Positions 48,553 through 57,145 of a DNA stretch of 64,000 nucleotides are shown here, piece after piece; positions within the stretch are counted from its first letter, which is position 1; the number at the start of each line of letters is the position of its first letter. The stretch lies in assembly GCF_022695515.1 (NCBI RefSeq), contig NZ_JALDPT010000001.1, positions 248,001-312,000 on the forward strand, read 5' to 3'. The DNA comes from Phenylobacterium aquaticum (lineage in GTDB: Bacteria > Pseudomonadota > Alphaproteobacteria > Caulobacterales > Caulobacteraceae). Under the pieces are notes generated by a model. That model ran no database searches and was not told the DNA's origin. It saw nothing but the letters and a program-made list of their open reading frames with translations. A program made the translations under genes and the position numbers.

Positions 48553-49296
48553 ATGAGCCGCACCGACGTCACGATTCCGACTCCCGACGGGGACGCCCGC
48601 GCCTTTGTCTTCACGCCCGAGTCGGGCGAGGGGCCCTGGCCCGCGGTGATCTTCTACATGGACGGCCCGGCCATCCGTCCGGCCCTGTTCGAGATGGGCC
48701 AGAGGCTGGCGGACGCCGGCTATTACGTGCTGCTGCCGGACATGTTCTGGCGGGCCGGCCCTTACGAGCCGATCGTCATGGCCAATATCAAGACCGACGA
48801 GGATCGGCGGGCCTTCTTCGGCAAGCTGTTCCCGTCGACCAGCCCCGAAAAGGCGATGAGCGACACCGGCGCCTTCCTGGCGTTCCTGGACAAGCAGCCG
48901 CAGGTGAAGGGCGCCAAGGTGGGCGTGACCGGCTACTGCATGGGCGGCGCCATGGTGCTGCGCGCGGCGGGGACCTATCCGGACCGAATCGCGGCCGGCG
49001 GCGCATTCCACGGCGGCAACCTGGCGACCGACGCCCCGGACAGCCCCCACCTGCTGGCGCCGAAGATGAAGGCCAAGCTGCTGGTGGCCGGCGCCGACGA
49101 GGACAAGGGTTTCGACGACGCCCAGTGCGAGCGTCTGGACCAGGCCCTGAAGGCCGCCGGGGTCGACGCCGAGGTCACCATCTATCGCGGCGCCCGGCAC
49201 GGCTACGCGCCCAAGGACATGCCGGTCTATAACGAGGACGCCGCCGAGCGGCACTGGCGCGAACTGATCGCCCTGTTTGACAGCGTGCTGAAATAG
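48553..49296 (+). CDS. Dienelactone hydrolase family protein
   Basis: 247 residues, alpha/beta hydrolase with Cys nucleophile in 'GYCMGG' (Cys129), Asp in 'AGADEDKGFD' and His in 'RGARHGYAP'. AGGAGGA is eight bases before the ATG. Similar proteins open dienelactones in aromatic catabolism, but many have other substrates; no other catabolic genes are nearby. Ends at a strong terminator shared with rpmB. Confidence 0.93.
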   Translation: MSRTDVTIPTPDGDARAFVFTPESGEGPWPAVIFYMDGPAIRPALFEMGQRLADAGYYVLLPDMFWRAGPYEPIVMANIKTDEDRRAFFGKLFPSTSPEKAMSDTGAFLAFLDKQPQVKGAKVGVTGYCMGGAMVLRAAGTYPDRIAAGGAFHGGNLATDAPDSPHLLAPKMKAKLLVAGADEDKGFDDAQCERLDQALKAAGVDAEVTIYRGARHGYAPKDMPVYNEDAAERHWRELIALFDSVLK

Positions 49297-49306
49297 CCCA
49301 AAAGCA

Positions 49307-49334
49307 AAAGGGCCGCCCCGGAGGGCGGCCCTTT
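49307..49334. terminator. Strong bidirectional terminator between hydrolase and rpmB
   Basis: Perfect 12-bp stem AAAGGGCCGCCC (49307-49318) with GGGCGGCCCTTT (49323-49334), loop CGGA. A-run on one side and T-run on the other fit intrinsic termination for both convergent genes. Confidence 0.9.
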
Positions 49335-49358
49335 CAGTGTCGTCGATCGTCGTCGGGC

Positions 49359-49658
49359 TTAGGCCGCGGCGGCGGTCTCGGCGAGCTTGGCCTTCAGCTG
49401 GCGCTTGATCTTCAGAGCGCGCGGCGAGAGCTGCTCGTCGCCGGCCTTCACGAGGAAGGCGTCGAGGCCGCCCTTGAAGTCCAGCGTGCGCAGGGCCGCA
49501 TTGGTGATGCGCAGCTTGAACGTCTGACCCAGAGCGTCCGACTGCAAAGTCACGGGCGCCAGCGCAGGCAGGAACCGACGCTTGGTCTTGATATTCGAGT
49601 GGCTCACATTGTGGCCGATCATGGGACCGACACCGGTGAGTTCGCAACGACGCGACAT
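49359..49658 (-). CDS. rpmB: Ribosomal protein bL28
   Basis: 99 residues with the L28 pattern '[31 protein letters not shown]' and an extended Lys/Ala C-terminus usual for alphaproteobacteria. It is a structural protein of the large subunit. The CxxC zinc pair of some L28 forms is not present. Single gene, ending at the shared terminator. Confidence 0.96.
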   Translation of the reverse strand: MSRRCELTGVGPMIGHNVSHSNIKTKRRFLPALAPVTLQSDALGQTFKLRITNAALRTLDFKGGLDAFLVKAGDEQLSPRALKIKRQLKAKLAETAAAA

Positions 49659-49973
49659 GGCTTTCAGACCTACGCGAGAAATTAGAGGCGGACACGAGGT
49701 TCCGCGCGGGAGCGGCGATATAGGCGAAGCAGGCGTCCGACGTCAAGGCGGGGCTGCGAGAGGGGCGAAAGAGTCGATCTGTCGCATCCCGCGCCGCCGC
49801 CAAGCCAGACCATGGCGATTGTGGTTAACGGCGGTTTGGGTACAATCCCTTGTAGGGAACAAATCCCGAATCGGGCCGAGTCAGTGATTCGGTCCTGATT
49901 CGTTTCGCGCCTGTTCCGCCCGTTAACCATGACGCGTTAACGCCCCCCGCCCTTTCGTTCTTTTGGCCCGTCC
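49659..49973. other. 315-bp intergenic region upstream of rpmB
   Basis: Contains the rpmB promoter region; no gene recognised. The GTTAAC sites at about 49,820 and 49,920-49,940 are palindromic but not spaced like a CtrA box (TTAA-N7-TTAA). Confidence 0.5.
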
Positions 49974-50447
49974 CTAGCCGGCGCGGGCGGCCTCGAGCGC
50001 GGCGATGTCGAGCTTTCGCATCTTCATCATGGCGGCCCGGGCGCGACCGGCCGCCTGCGGATCTCCGCCGCCGATCAGGGCCGGCAGATTCGCCGGCACG
50101 ACCTGCCAGGAGAGGCCGAAGCGGTCCTTGAGCCAGCCGCACTGGCTTTCCTGACCGCCGTCGGCGGTGAGCCCAGTCCAGTAGCGGTCGATCTCGGCCT
50201 GGTCCTCGCAATTGATCACGAAGGAGACGGCCTCCGTGAACTTGAAGTAGGGCCCGCCATTGAGGGCGACGAAGGTGACGCCGTTCAGCTCGGCTTCCAT
50301 GGTCATGACGGTTCCCGCCGGTCCCGGACCGTTCTCGTCATAGCGGACCGCCTTGGTGATGCGGGAGTTGGGGAAGAGGGAGACGTAGAGCGTCATGGCC
50401 TCTTCGGCCTGGGTGTCGAACCACAGGAAGGGGGTGATGGGCGGCAT
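49974..50447 (-). CDS. VOC-family protein (PhnB/3-demethylubiquinone-type)
   Basis: 157 residues beginning 'ITPFLWFDTQAEEAMTLYVSLFPNS', the signature of the PhnB-like VOC domain, with 'FVALNGGPYFKFTEAVSFVINCEDQAEID' and 'DRFGLSWQVVP'. Such proteins bind metal in a paired beta-alpha-beta fold; annotation as a methyltransferase is historical and not supported by motifs. Role unknown. Confidence 0.92.
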   Translation of the reverse strand: MPPITPFLWFDTQAEEAMTLYVSLFPNSRITKAVRYDENGPGPAGTVMTMEAELNGVTFVALNGGPYFKFTEAVSFVINCEDQAEIDRYWTGLTADGGQESQCGWLKDRFGLSWQVVPANLPALIGGGDPQAAGRARAAMMKMRKLDIAALEAARAG

Positions 50448-50539
50448 GGCTTTGGCCTTTGCTCAGAGGATCCGGCCAGGACGGCCGGGCGATCTGTCCC
50501 GAGGACGGATCGGCGCCGGCCGCCCCGACAGGGGCCCGA

Positions 50540-52371
50540 TCATTTCTTGGCCGGCGCGGGCTTCGGCGGCGGGACCGGCTTGATCAGGGCGACGCCGGTC
50601 ACGTCGGCGCCGCCGCCTGGCTTGGCCGAGCAGTCCGTGCTCGGGGCCACCCGCAACCGGTTGCGGCCGATCATCAGATCCTGCCAGGAGGCCTCGGGCG
50701 GCGCGACCGCAATCCGGCCGGCGGCCAGATCGTCAACGGCGCCGCAGCTGGGGCCGTAGAGCTGGCCCACCCGGCCCCAACGCCCGGCGGCGAAGCTGAA
50801 CACGTCTCCCGCGGATCCGCTTCGGAACAGGGCGATCTCGGCGACGCCGTCGCCGTTCAGATCGCGCACCACCGCCTGACAGACGACGCCCTCCCCTTGG
50901 CAGCCGACAAAGGGGTCAAGGCCGTTGGCCCAGGCCTGGTCAGGAAGCTCACCGGGAGTTCGCCGCCGCCCACGACCTTCATGGCGGCGCTGCGATCCGG
51001 TTGGGCGACGGGCGGGGCGTCATAGCGGCTCTCGACCTTTTGGGCCGCCCTGGCCCGTGTCGCGATGTCGAGGTCGCGGGCCGAGCCCTTGCGGGCGGCG
51101 AGCTTGCCCAGGGCGTCGGCGCCGTAGCGGCCGGCGTCGAAGCGCAGGAAGCGGTAGTCGAACTTGTCGGGCGTCACCTTGCCGGCGTCCAGGCGATGGA
51201 CCTGGTCGCCGACCGACAGGCGGGACGGATCGGCGATGGGGCTGAAGAGGGCCAGCAGCACGGCGATCACCACATGGGCGGTGGCGATATTGGTGCGCTC
51301 CAGCGGCGTCATCCAGCTCTTGGGCCAGCAGGCCGCGAAGGCGTAGCCGCCGCCGTAGCAGAGCCCGACCAGCACGCAGGCGGCCGCCAGGATGCGCTCC
51401 GGCGTCAGGCCGTACTGGCCGATGCGCAGCACCACCCCATAGGCGGCGATGACCACCAGCGGCAGGATCAGCAGGGCGGTCAGCCGCGCGGTCCATTTCA
51501 GGGCGAGCGGCGGATAGGCGTTCTCCTCGCCCTCCTGATAGGCGGCGTTGGTGAGGACGATCAGGGCGGCCGCGGCGCTGAGCAGGATGCCGGCAGCGCT
51601 CTTGGTGGCCCAGAGGGGGGCGAGGCCCGTGAACGGCAGGGCGGCGAGGAAGCCCGCGCCGATCAGGGCCATCACCGGCGACAGCCAGGACAGCAGGGTG
51701 AGCGCCACCGTGCGGATGCCGCGCACCAGGCCGGCGCGGACATCGGTGATGTGGATGGCGATGGCGAAGAAGGTGGTGGTGGCCGGGAAGGCGAACCAGG
51801 GCTTGTCTATAATGTCGCCGATCAGTCGGATGCCGATCAGCTTGAACAGGGCCGCGCCCAGCGCCAGCAGGATCCACAGGGCGGCGACGAACAGCACCGC
51901 CAGGACCAGGCGCACCCCGTCCTTCCAGGCGCCGTCGAAATAGCGGTGATAGTCGGCGAACCAGCGGCGGCCGAGCTGGGCGGCGGCGATCAGCTGGTGG
52001 GCGATGAACAGGCCCACGGCCGAGGCCAGGAACAGCAGGCCCGACGGCACATGGTCGGAGCCGATCTTCTCGGCGCACCAGGATCCGTAGGCGCCGAGGA
52101 AGGCCAAGGTCAGGCCCGCGCCGACCAGCCAGCGGGTCAGGGTGAGCTGCTTCATCCGGTTGATCGCGCCCTGGGCGGCGACGGGGATCAGGACCGCGGT
52201 GAGGATCAGGGCGCCGAACAGGGCGTTCAGTCCGCGCTGGTCGCCGAGATGCTTGCCCCACTCGGTGAGGCCATAGAGCAGCAGCCCTTGCGCGAAGCCG
52301 ATCCCGATGCGGGTCAGGGCCTCCTCGCGGGTGGGCTCGGCGCCCTCCAGGTCTCCGAACATCAGGCTCAT
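50540..52371 (-). pseudogene. DUF4153 polytopic membrane protein, frameshifted as given
   Basis: From 52371 the product has about ten or more membrane helices (DUF4153 fold) and a C-terminal soluble tail. In the tail the frame shifts at 50937-50942: 'GGELPVSFLT' should continue as 'QAWANGLDPFVGCQGEG', which is in the next frame and runs through 'VVRDLNGDGVAEIALF' to the stop at 50540. One missing C in a CCC run explains it. Restored length about 610 residues. The last part resembles an FG-GAP/calcium-loop motif. Function unknown. Confidence 0.82.
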
Positions 52372-52452
52372 CAGCAGCTCTCCCCTTCGCCCCAGAAGGC
52401 GACGCTCAAGCTAAGGTCGCAAGCGACTGCGTCAATCGCGCGAATGCTTGCT

Positions 52453-52474
52453 AATAACTGACTGGTCAGTTATT
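52453..52474. promoter_or_regulatory. TetR-type operator at the efflux operon start
   Basis: Palindrome with 10-bp arms, AATAACTGAC (52453-52462) and GTCAGTTATT (52465-52474), spacer TG, just upstream of the tetR start. A TGAC-N2-GTCA core is typical of TetR-family autoregulation sites. The region lies between the DUF4153 gene and tetR, so it may govern both. Confidence 0.8.
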
Positions 52475-52483
52475 TATTTCGCC

Positions 52484-53125
52484 ATGCTTCCGCTCGGCGA
52501 ACCCAAGTTCCGACGCCGCAAGGCCGACCGCCCTGACGAGATCGTGCGCGCGGCGCTCACCGTCTTCGCCGCCAAGGGGTTCGCCGCCGCGCGGCTGGAT
52601 GAGATCGCCGCCCGGGCCGGGGTCTCGAAGGGCGCGCTCTATCTCTACTTCGCCACCAAGGAGGACCTGTTCCGCGCGGTGGTGGAGCAGAGCCTGGCCC
52701 CCAATCTGATGATCATTCAGGCCGCCGCGGCGAATACGGCCGCCTTCGCCGACCTGGCCCGCACCCTGGCCGCCTTCCTGCCCCAGCTGGCCGAGCGGGC
52801 GCCGATCGCCGCCATCGCCAAGATGGTGATCGGCGAGGCGCGGAACTTCCCCGAGCTCGCGCGGGTCTGGCACGACCAGCTGGTCGGGCCGGTGATCGGC
52901 ATCTTCTCCGGCGCGATCGCCCAGGCCCAGGCGCGCGGGGAGATCCGACCCGGCGATCCCCGCGCCTATGCGGTGTCGCTGGCCTCCGGCCTGCTGCTCG
53001 GCCTGGTGTTCAACGAGACCTTCGCCCCCGTGGGCGCCGAGCCCTTCGACATTCCCGCCCTCGCCCGCCAGCATGTGGAGACCGTGCTGGCCGGCATGCT
53101 CACCGATCCCGGAGCCCGGCCATGA
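52484..53125 (+). CDS. TetR-family repressor of ABC efflux operon
   Basis: About 213 residues from the ATG at 52484, after the palindrome; an open frame from 52448 would run through the operator and is unlikely. TetR helix-turn-helix: 'ALTVFAAKGFAAARLDEIAARAGVSKGALYLYFATKEDLF'. The ligand domain has 'FADLARTLAAFLPQLAERAPI' and resembles YbiH/CecR-type regulators (inference). It leads a four-gene operon with ATGA overlaps. Confidence 0.92.
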   Translation: MLPLGEPKFRRRKADRPDEIVRAALTVFAAKGFAAARLDEIAARAGVSKGALYLYFATKEDLFRAVVEQSLAPNLMIIQAAAANTAAFADLARTLAAFLPQLAERAPIAAIAKMVIGEARNFPELARVWHDQLVGPVIGIFSGAIAQAQARGEIRPGDPRAYAVSLASGLLLGLVFNETFAPVGAEPFDIPALARQHVETVLAGMLTDPGARP

Positions 53126-54093
53126 GACAGCGCCTGCTGACCGTTATCCTGCTGGCCCTTGCGCTCGCCCTGATCGCCGCCGTCGTGCTGGTACCCCGGC
53201 TCACCCCGGCGCGGGTGCTGTCGGGCTATGTGGAGGGCGAGGCGCTCTATCTCGCCTCGCCGGTCTCGGGCGCGGTGGCGAGCCTGAAGGTCCAGCGGGG
53301 CGACCGGGTGAACGCCGGCCAGGCTCTGTTCGCCATCGACCCCGCCCAGGTCGGCGCGGCGCGGGGCCAGGCGGCCGCAGAGGTGGCCACGGCCCAGGCC
53401 CAGGCCGCCGACGCCCGCCAGGGCCAGCGCCCGGTGGAGCTGGCGGTCTATGACGCCAATATCGCCGCCGCCGAGGCCCGCGCCCGCGACGCCGAGGCCG
53501 TGCTGAACCGGGTGCGGCCCCTGGTCCGCCAGGGCATCTACGCCCCGGCGCGGCTGGACGACGCCAAGGCCAGTTTCGACGCCGCCCAGGCCCAGGTCAC
53601 AGCCGCGCGGCGGCAGCGAGAGGCCGCGGCCCTGGGCGCCCGCCAGGACCAGATCCGCGCCGCCGACAGCCGGGTGGTTCAGGCTGAGGCCGGCCTCGCC
53701 GCCGCCCAGGCGCGGATGGGCGACATCGCCCCTGTCGCACCCTCGGCCGCGCGGGTCGAGGACGTGTTCTTCCAGGCCGGCGAATGGGCGACCGCCAACC
53801 AGCCGATCCTGGCGCTCCTGCCCGACGACCGGATCAAGCTGCGCTTCTTCGTGCCGGAGAGGGAGGTCTCGGCCTACGGGCCAGGCAGGACGGTGCGGTT
53901 CTCCTGCGACGGCTGCGCGGCCGGGCTGACGGCCCAGATCACCTATGTGAGCCCGAGACCCGAATTCACCCCGCCGGTGATCTATAGCCGCGAGGCCCGC
54001 GACCGGCTGGTCTATCTGGTGGAGGCCAGGCCCAGCGTCCTGCTCAATCCCGGCCAGCCGGTGGACGTGGTTCCCCTGGGGGCCGGGCGGTGA
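53122..54093 (+). CDS. HlyD/YbhG-like periplasmic adaptor
   Basis: 323 residues: one N-terminal membrane anchor, 'LASPVSGAVASLKVQRGDRVNAGQALFAI' lipoyl-like motif, long coiled coil rich in Ala/Gln/Arg (about 75-205) and a beta domain ending 'LNPGQPVDVVPLG'. Couples the ABC transporter to an outer-membrane duct. Overlaps tetR and the ATPase gene by four bases each. Confidence 0.92.
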   Translation: MRQRLLTVILLALALALIAAVVLVPRLTPARVLSGYVEGEALYLASPVSGAVASLKVQRGDRVNAGQALFAIDPAQVGAARGQAAAEVATAQAQAADARQGQRPVELAVYDANIAAAEARARDAEAVLNRVRPLVRQGIYAPARLDDAKASFDAAQAQVTAARRQREAAALGARQDQIRAADSRVVQAEAGLAAAQARMGDIAPVAPSAARVEDVFFQAGEWATANQPILALLPDDRIKLRFFVPEREVSAYGPGRTVRFSCDGCAAGLTAQITYVSPRPEFTPPVIYSREARDRLVYLVEARPSVLLNPGQPVDVVPLGAGR

Positions 54094-55031
54094 GCGCCCA
54101 CGCCCCCCTGCCCGGCGGGCTGGCCATAGACGTCCACGGCCTCAACAAGACCTTCGGCGACAAGCGGGTGGTCAAGGATGTCGACATCCAGGTGCCCGAG
54201 GGCCGGATCTGCGGCTTCCTGGGGCCGAACGGCTCAGGCAAGACCACGACCTTGCGGATGCTCTGCGGCCTGCTGACCCCGGACAGCGGGTCGGGGACCT
54301 GCCTGGGCCTGGACGTCATCAAGGACGCCCACCAGATCAAGCTCGCCACCGGCTACATGACCCAGAAGTTCTCGCTCTATGAGGACCTGACCATCGCCGA
54401 GAACCTGATGTTCTCCGCCCGGGTCCACGAGCTCGACCGGCGCAAGGCCCGGGTCGACCAGGCCCTGGAGCGGCTGGGCCTGACCGAGCGGCGCAACCAG
54501 CTGGCGGGCACCCTGTCGGGGGGCTGGAAGCAGCGCATGGCGCTGGCCACCGCCACCCTGCACGAGCCGCGCCTGCTGCTCCTCGACGAGCCCACCGCCG
54601 GGGTCGATCCCAAGGCGCGCCGCACCTTCTGGGACGAGATCCACGCCCTGTCGGCCGAGGGCCTGACCGTGCTGGTCTCCACCCACTACATGGACGAGGC
54701 CGAGCGCTGTCACGAGATCGCCTATATCGCCTATGGCGAGCTGATCGCGCGCGGCACGGCGGCCGAGGTGATCGCCGGCTCGCATCTCGTGACCTTCAAC
54801 GGCGAAGGCGAGGGCGTGGAGCGGCTGGCCAAGGCCCTGGCGGCGGCGCCTGGGGTCGAGATGGTCGCGCCGTTCGGGGCTACCCTGCACGTCTCCGGAA
54901 CCGACCGCGCGGCCCTGGAGGCGGCGATCGCCCCCTATCGCCAGGCGCCGTTCCGCTGGACCGAGGTCGAGCCCACCCTGGAGGACGTGTTCATCCGGCT
55001 GATGGACCAGTCGCAGGACAATTTCCGATGA
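54090..55031 (+). CDS. ABC transporter ATPase of drug-efflux type
   Basis: 313 residues; Walker A 'GPNGSGKT' at 45-52, signature 'LSGGWKQRMALA', Walker B 'LLLDEPTAGVDP', His switch in 'STHYMDEAE'. Only one nucleotide domain, so a dimer would serve the permease. GTG start coupled to the adaptor. Similar to the YbhF/CcmA-class exporters. Confidence 0.95.
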   Translation: MSAHAPLPGGLAIDVHGLNKTFGDKRVVKDVDIQVPEGRICGFLGPNGSGKTTTLRMLCGLLTPDSGSGTCLGLDVIKDAHQIKLATGYMTQKFSLYEDLTIAENLMFSARVHELDRRKARVDQALERLGLTERRNQLAGTLSGGWKQRMALATATLHEPRLLLLDEPTAGVDPKARRTFWDEIHALSAEGLTVLVSTHYMDEAERCHEIAYIAYGELIARGTAAEVIAGSHLVTFNGEGEGVERLAKALAAAPGVEMVAPFGATLHVSGTDRAALEAAIAPYRQAPFRWTEVEPTLEDVFIRLMDQSQDNFR

Positions 55032-56158
55032 GCGGCTTTTCGCCCACCCGGATCGGCGCGGTGCTGATCAAGGAGTTCAAGCAGCTCACCCGCGACCGGC
55101 TGACCTACGCCATGATGCTGGCCTTGCCGATCATCCAGCTCCTGCTGTTCGGCTATGCGATCAATTCCGAGCCGCGCCACCTGCCGACCGCCGTGCTGAT
55201 CCAGGAGGATACGGTGTTCGCCCGCTCGGTGGTCGCCGCCCTGAAGAACAGCCTTTATTTCGAGTTCGCCGCCCAGGCCCGCACGCCGGCCGAGCTGGAC
55301 GAGATGATCCGTCGCGGCGACGTGCAGTTCGCCATCACCATTCCCGGCGACTTCACCCGACGGGTGGCGCGGGGCGACACGCCCCAGATCCTGGTGGAGG
55401 CCGACGCCACCGACCCTTCCGCCACCGGCGGCGCCGTCGCGGCGCTCGCGTCCCTGCCGAACCAGGCCCTCGCCCGCGACCTGACCGGGGCGCTCAGCGC
55501 GCGGCAGGCCAAGGCGCCGTTCGAGGTGGTCGTCCACCGGCGCTACAATCCGGAAGCCGTCACGGCCTACAATATCGTGCCGGGCCTGCTCGGCGTGATC
55601 CTGTCGATGACGCTGGTGATGATGACCTCGCTGTCGGTGACCCGCGAGGCCGAGCGCGGCACCATGGAGAGCCTGCTGGCGACGCCGGTCGAGCCGATCG
55701 AGGTGATGGTCGGCAAGCTCGCCCCCTACGTGCTGGTGGGCCTGATCCAGACGGTGATCATCCTGGTGATCGCCAGGTTGTTGTTCAATGTGCCGATGCT
55801 GGGCGGCTGGACGGGACTGGCCTTGGGCGTGGCCCTGTTCATCGTGGGCTCGCTGGCGCTGGGCTTCCTGATCTCGACCGTCGCGCAGTCGCAGCTGCAG
55901 GCCATGCAGATGAGCGTCTTCTATATCCTGCCCTCGATCCTGCTCTCGGGCTTCATGTTCCCGTTCCGCGGGATGCCAGGCTGGGCCCAGGCGATCGGCG
56001 AGGTGATCCCGGTGACCCACTTCCTGCGGGTGGTGCGCGGCGCGCTTCTGAAGGGCCAAGGGCTCGGCGACATGTGGCGCGAGCTGGTGGCGCTGTCGGC
56101 ATTCGTCTGCGTGGTCACCGCCATCGCCATGGCGCGCTATCGCCGGACGCTGGACTAG
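55028..56158 (+). CDS. ABC-2 permease (YbhR/YhhJ-like)
   Basis: 376 residues: one N-terminal helix with 'LIKEFKQLTRDRLTYAMMLALPIIQLLLFGYAI', a periplasmic domain (about 45-175), then five helices. Motif 'LSVTREAERGTMESLLATPVEPIEVMVGK' is diagnostic of ABC-2 exporters. Only one permease gene is present, unlike E. coli ybhS-ybhR, implying a homodimer. Last gene of the operon; its end overlaps the convergent response regulator by four bases. Confidence 0.94.
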   Translation: MSGFSPTRIGAVLIKEFKQLTRDRLTYAMMLALPIIQLLLFGYAINSEPRHLPTAVLIQEDTVFARSVVAALKNSLYFEFAAQARTPAELDEMIRRGDVQFAITIPGDFTRRVARGDTPQILVEADATDPSATGGAVAALASLPNQALARDLTGALSARQAKAPFEVVVHRRYNPEAVTAYNIVPGLLGVILSMTLVMMTSLSVTREAERGTMESLLATPVEPIEVMVGKLAPYVLVGLIQTVIILVIARLLFNVPMLGGWTGLALGVALFIVGSLALGFLISTVAQSQLQAMQMSVFYILPSILLSGFMFPFRGMPGWAQAIGEVIPVTHFLRVVRGALLKGQGLGDMWRELVALSAFVCVVTAIAMARYRRTLD

Positions 56159-56960
56159 GCGAAGGCGACCAGGCCCGCGCGGCGGGGGGCGATGCGCGGC
56201 GCGGCGGCGACCACCTGGCGGACGGCCGGGACGATCTCGCCGGTCAGGACATAGCCGCCGCCGCGCACGGTGCGGATCAGCTCCTCCTGCGGCTCGACGC
56301 GGCGGACCTTACGGCGCAGGCGGCTGACCATGATGTCGACCCGCGGGGATCGAGCCCGGAATTGGGTCCGCGGGTGAGGTCCAGCAGGTCCTCCCGCGAG
56401 AGCAGGGTCATGGGCTGTTCGGCCATCACCCCCAGGAGGGCGAGCTCGGCGCCGGACAGGCGCACATCGACGCCGCCGGGGGTGCGGATGGAATTGCAGA
56501 CGCCGTTGAGCACCCAGGTCCTGGCCCGCGGCGGCGCGGGCGCCTGGGCGGCCAGGGGACGGCGGCGCAGGACCGCCCGGACCCGGGCCAGCAGTTCGCG
56601 GGGGCTGCAGGGCTTGAGGATATAGTCGTCGGCGCCCAGCTCGAGGGCGATGATGCGGTCGGTCTCGTCGCCCTGGCTCGACAGGAACAGCACGCCCAGG
56701 GTCTGGTCGAGATGGCTGAGCCGGCGGCAGATCGACAGGCCGCCCTCCCCGACCAGGAACTGGTCCAGGACGATCAGGGTCGGCGCCGGCGTCTCCAGCA
56801 GCTTGTCGAGTTCGATCCCGTCGCCGGCGGTCCGCGCGTCGAAGCCCTGGTCGCGGAAGACCCCCGCCATGCGGTCGCGCAGCGCCTCATCGCGATCCAG
56901 AAACACGATCCGCGGGCCTGGGTCAGCGACGTCTCCGGAATGGCGCAAAGCCCCGCTCAT
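56155..56960 (-). pseudogene. OmpR-class response regulator, frameshifted in the DNA-binding domain as given
   Basis: The receiver is intact: 'RIVFLDRDEALRDRM', phospho-Asp in 'LIVLDQFLVGEGG' and Lys in 'YILKPCSPREL'. The winged-helix begins 'SGAELALLGVMAEQPMTLLSREDLLDLT'. At about 56342-56350 one base is missing, after which 'RVDIMVSRLRRKVRRVEPQ' and 'LIRTVRGGGYVLTG' continue in the neighbouring frame to a TAG at 56155. Restored length about 268 residues. The partner kinase is not adjacent. Confidence 0.87.
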
Positions 56961-57091
56961 GTTTCACTCCAATCAGCCTGCATCCCATTCCTGACGCGAA
57001 GCCGGGGCGGTTTGATTTCGCCTGCGCCTTACCGCGCCACGAAGCGGCAACAGTGGCGTCACAAGGCGTTCACACGGGGGCCCATGACAAA

Positions 57092-57119
57092 GGAGGCGGC
57101 GGATCGCTCCGCCGCCTCC
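57092..57119 (-). terminator. Terminator downstream of the TonB receptor gene
   Basis: Perfect 12-bp stem (57092-57103 with 57108-57119), 4-base loop. Read on the minus strand the hairpin is followed by TTTGTC, so it should end transcription of the receptor gene at 57146. Confidence 0.8.
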
Positions 57120-57145
57120 CCGTCTCTCCGAGCGTTACCGGCCGA

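Noticed and set aside
49915..49945. CtrA-box-like pair of GTTAAC sites upstream of rpmB
   Set aside because: The spacing between TTAA cores is 10 bases, not the 7 of the CtrA site.
51001..52461. 486-residue open frame antisense to the DUF4153 gene
   Set aside because: Gln/Gly-rich shadow frame; the opposite strand has membrane-helix coding structure.
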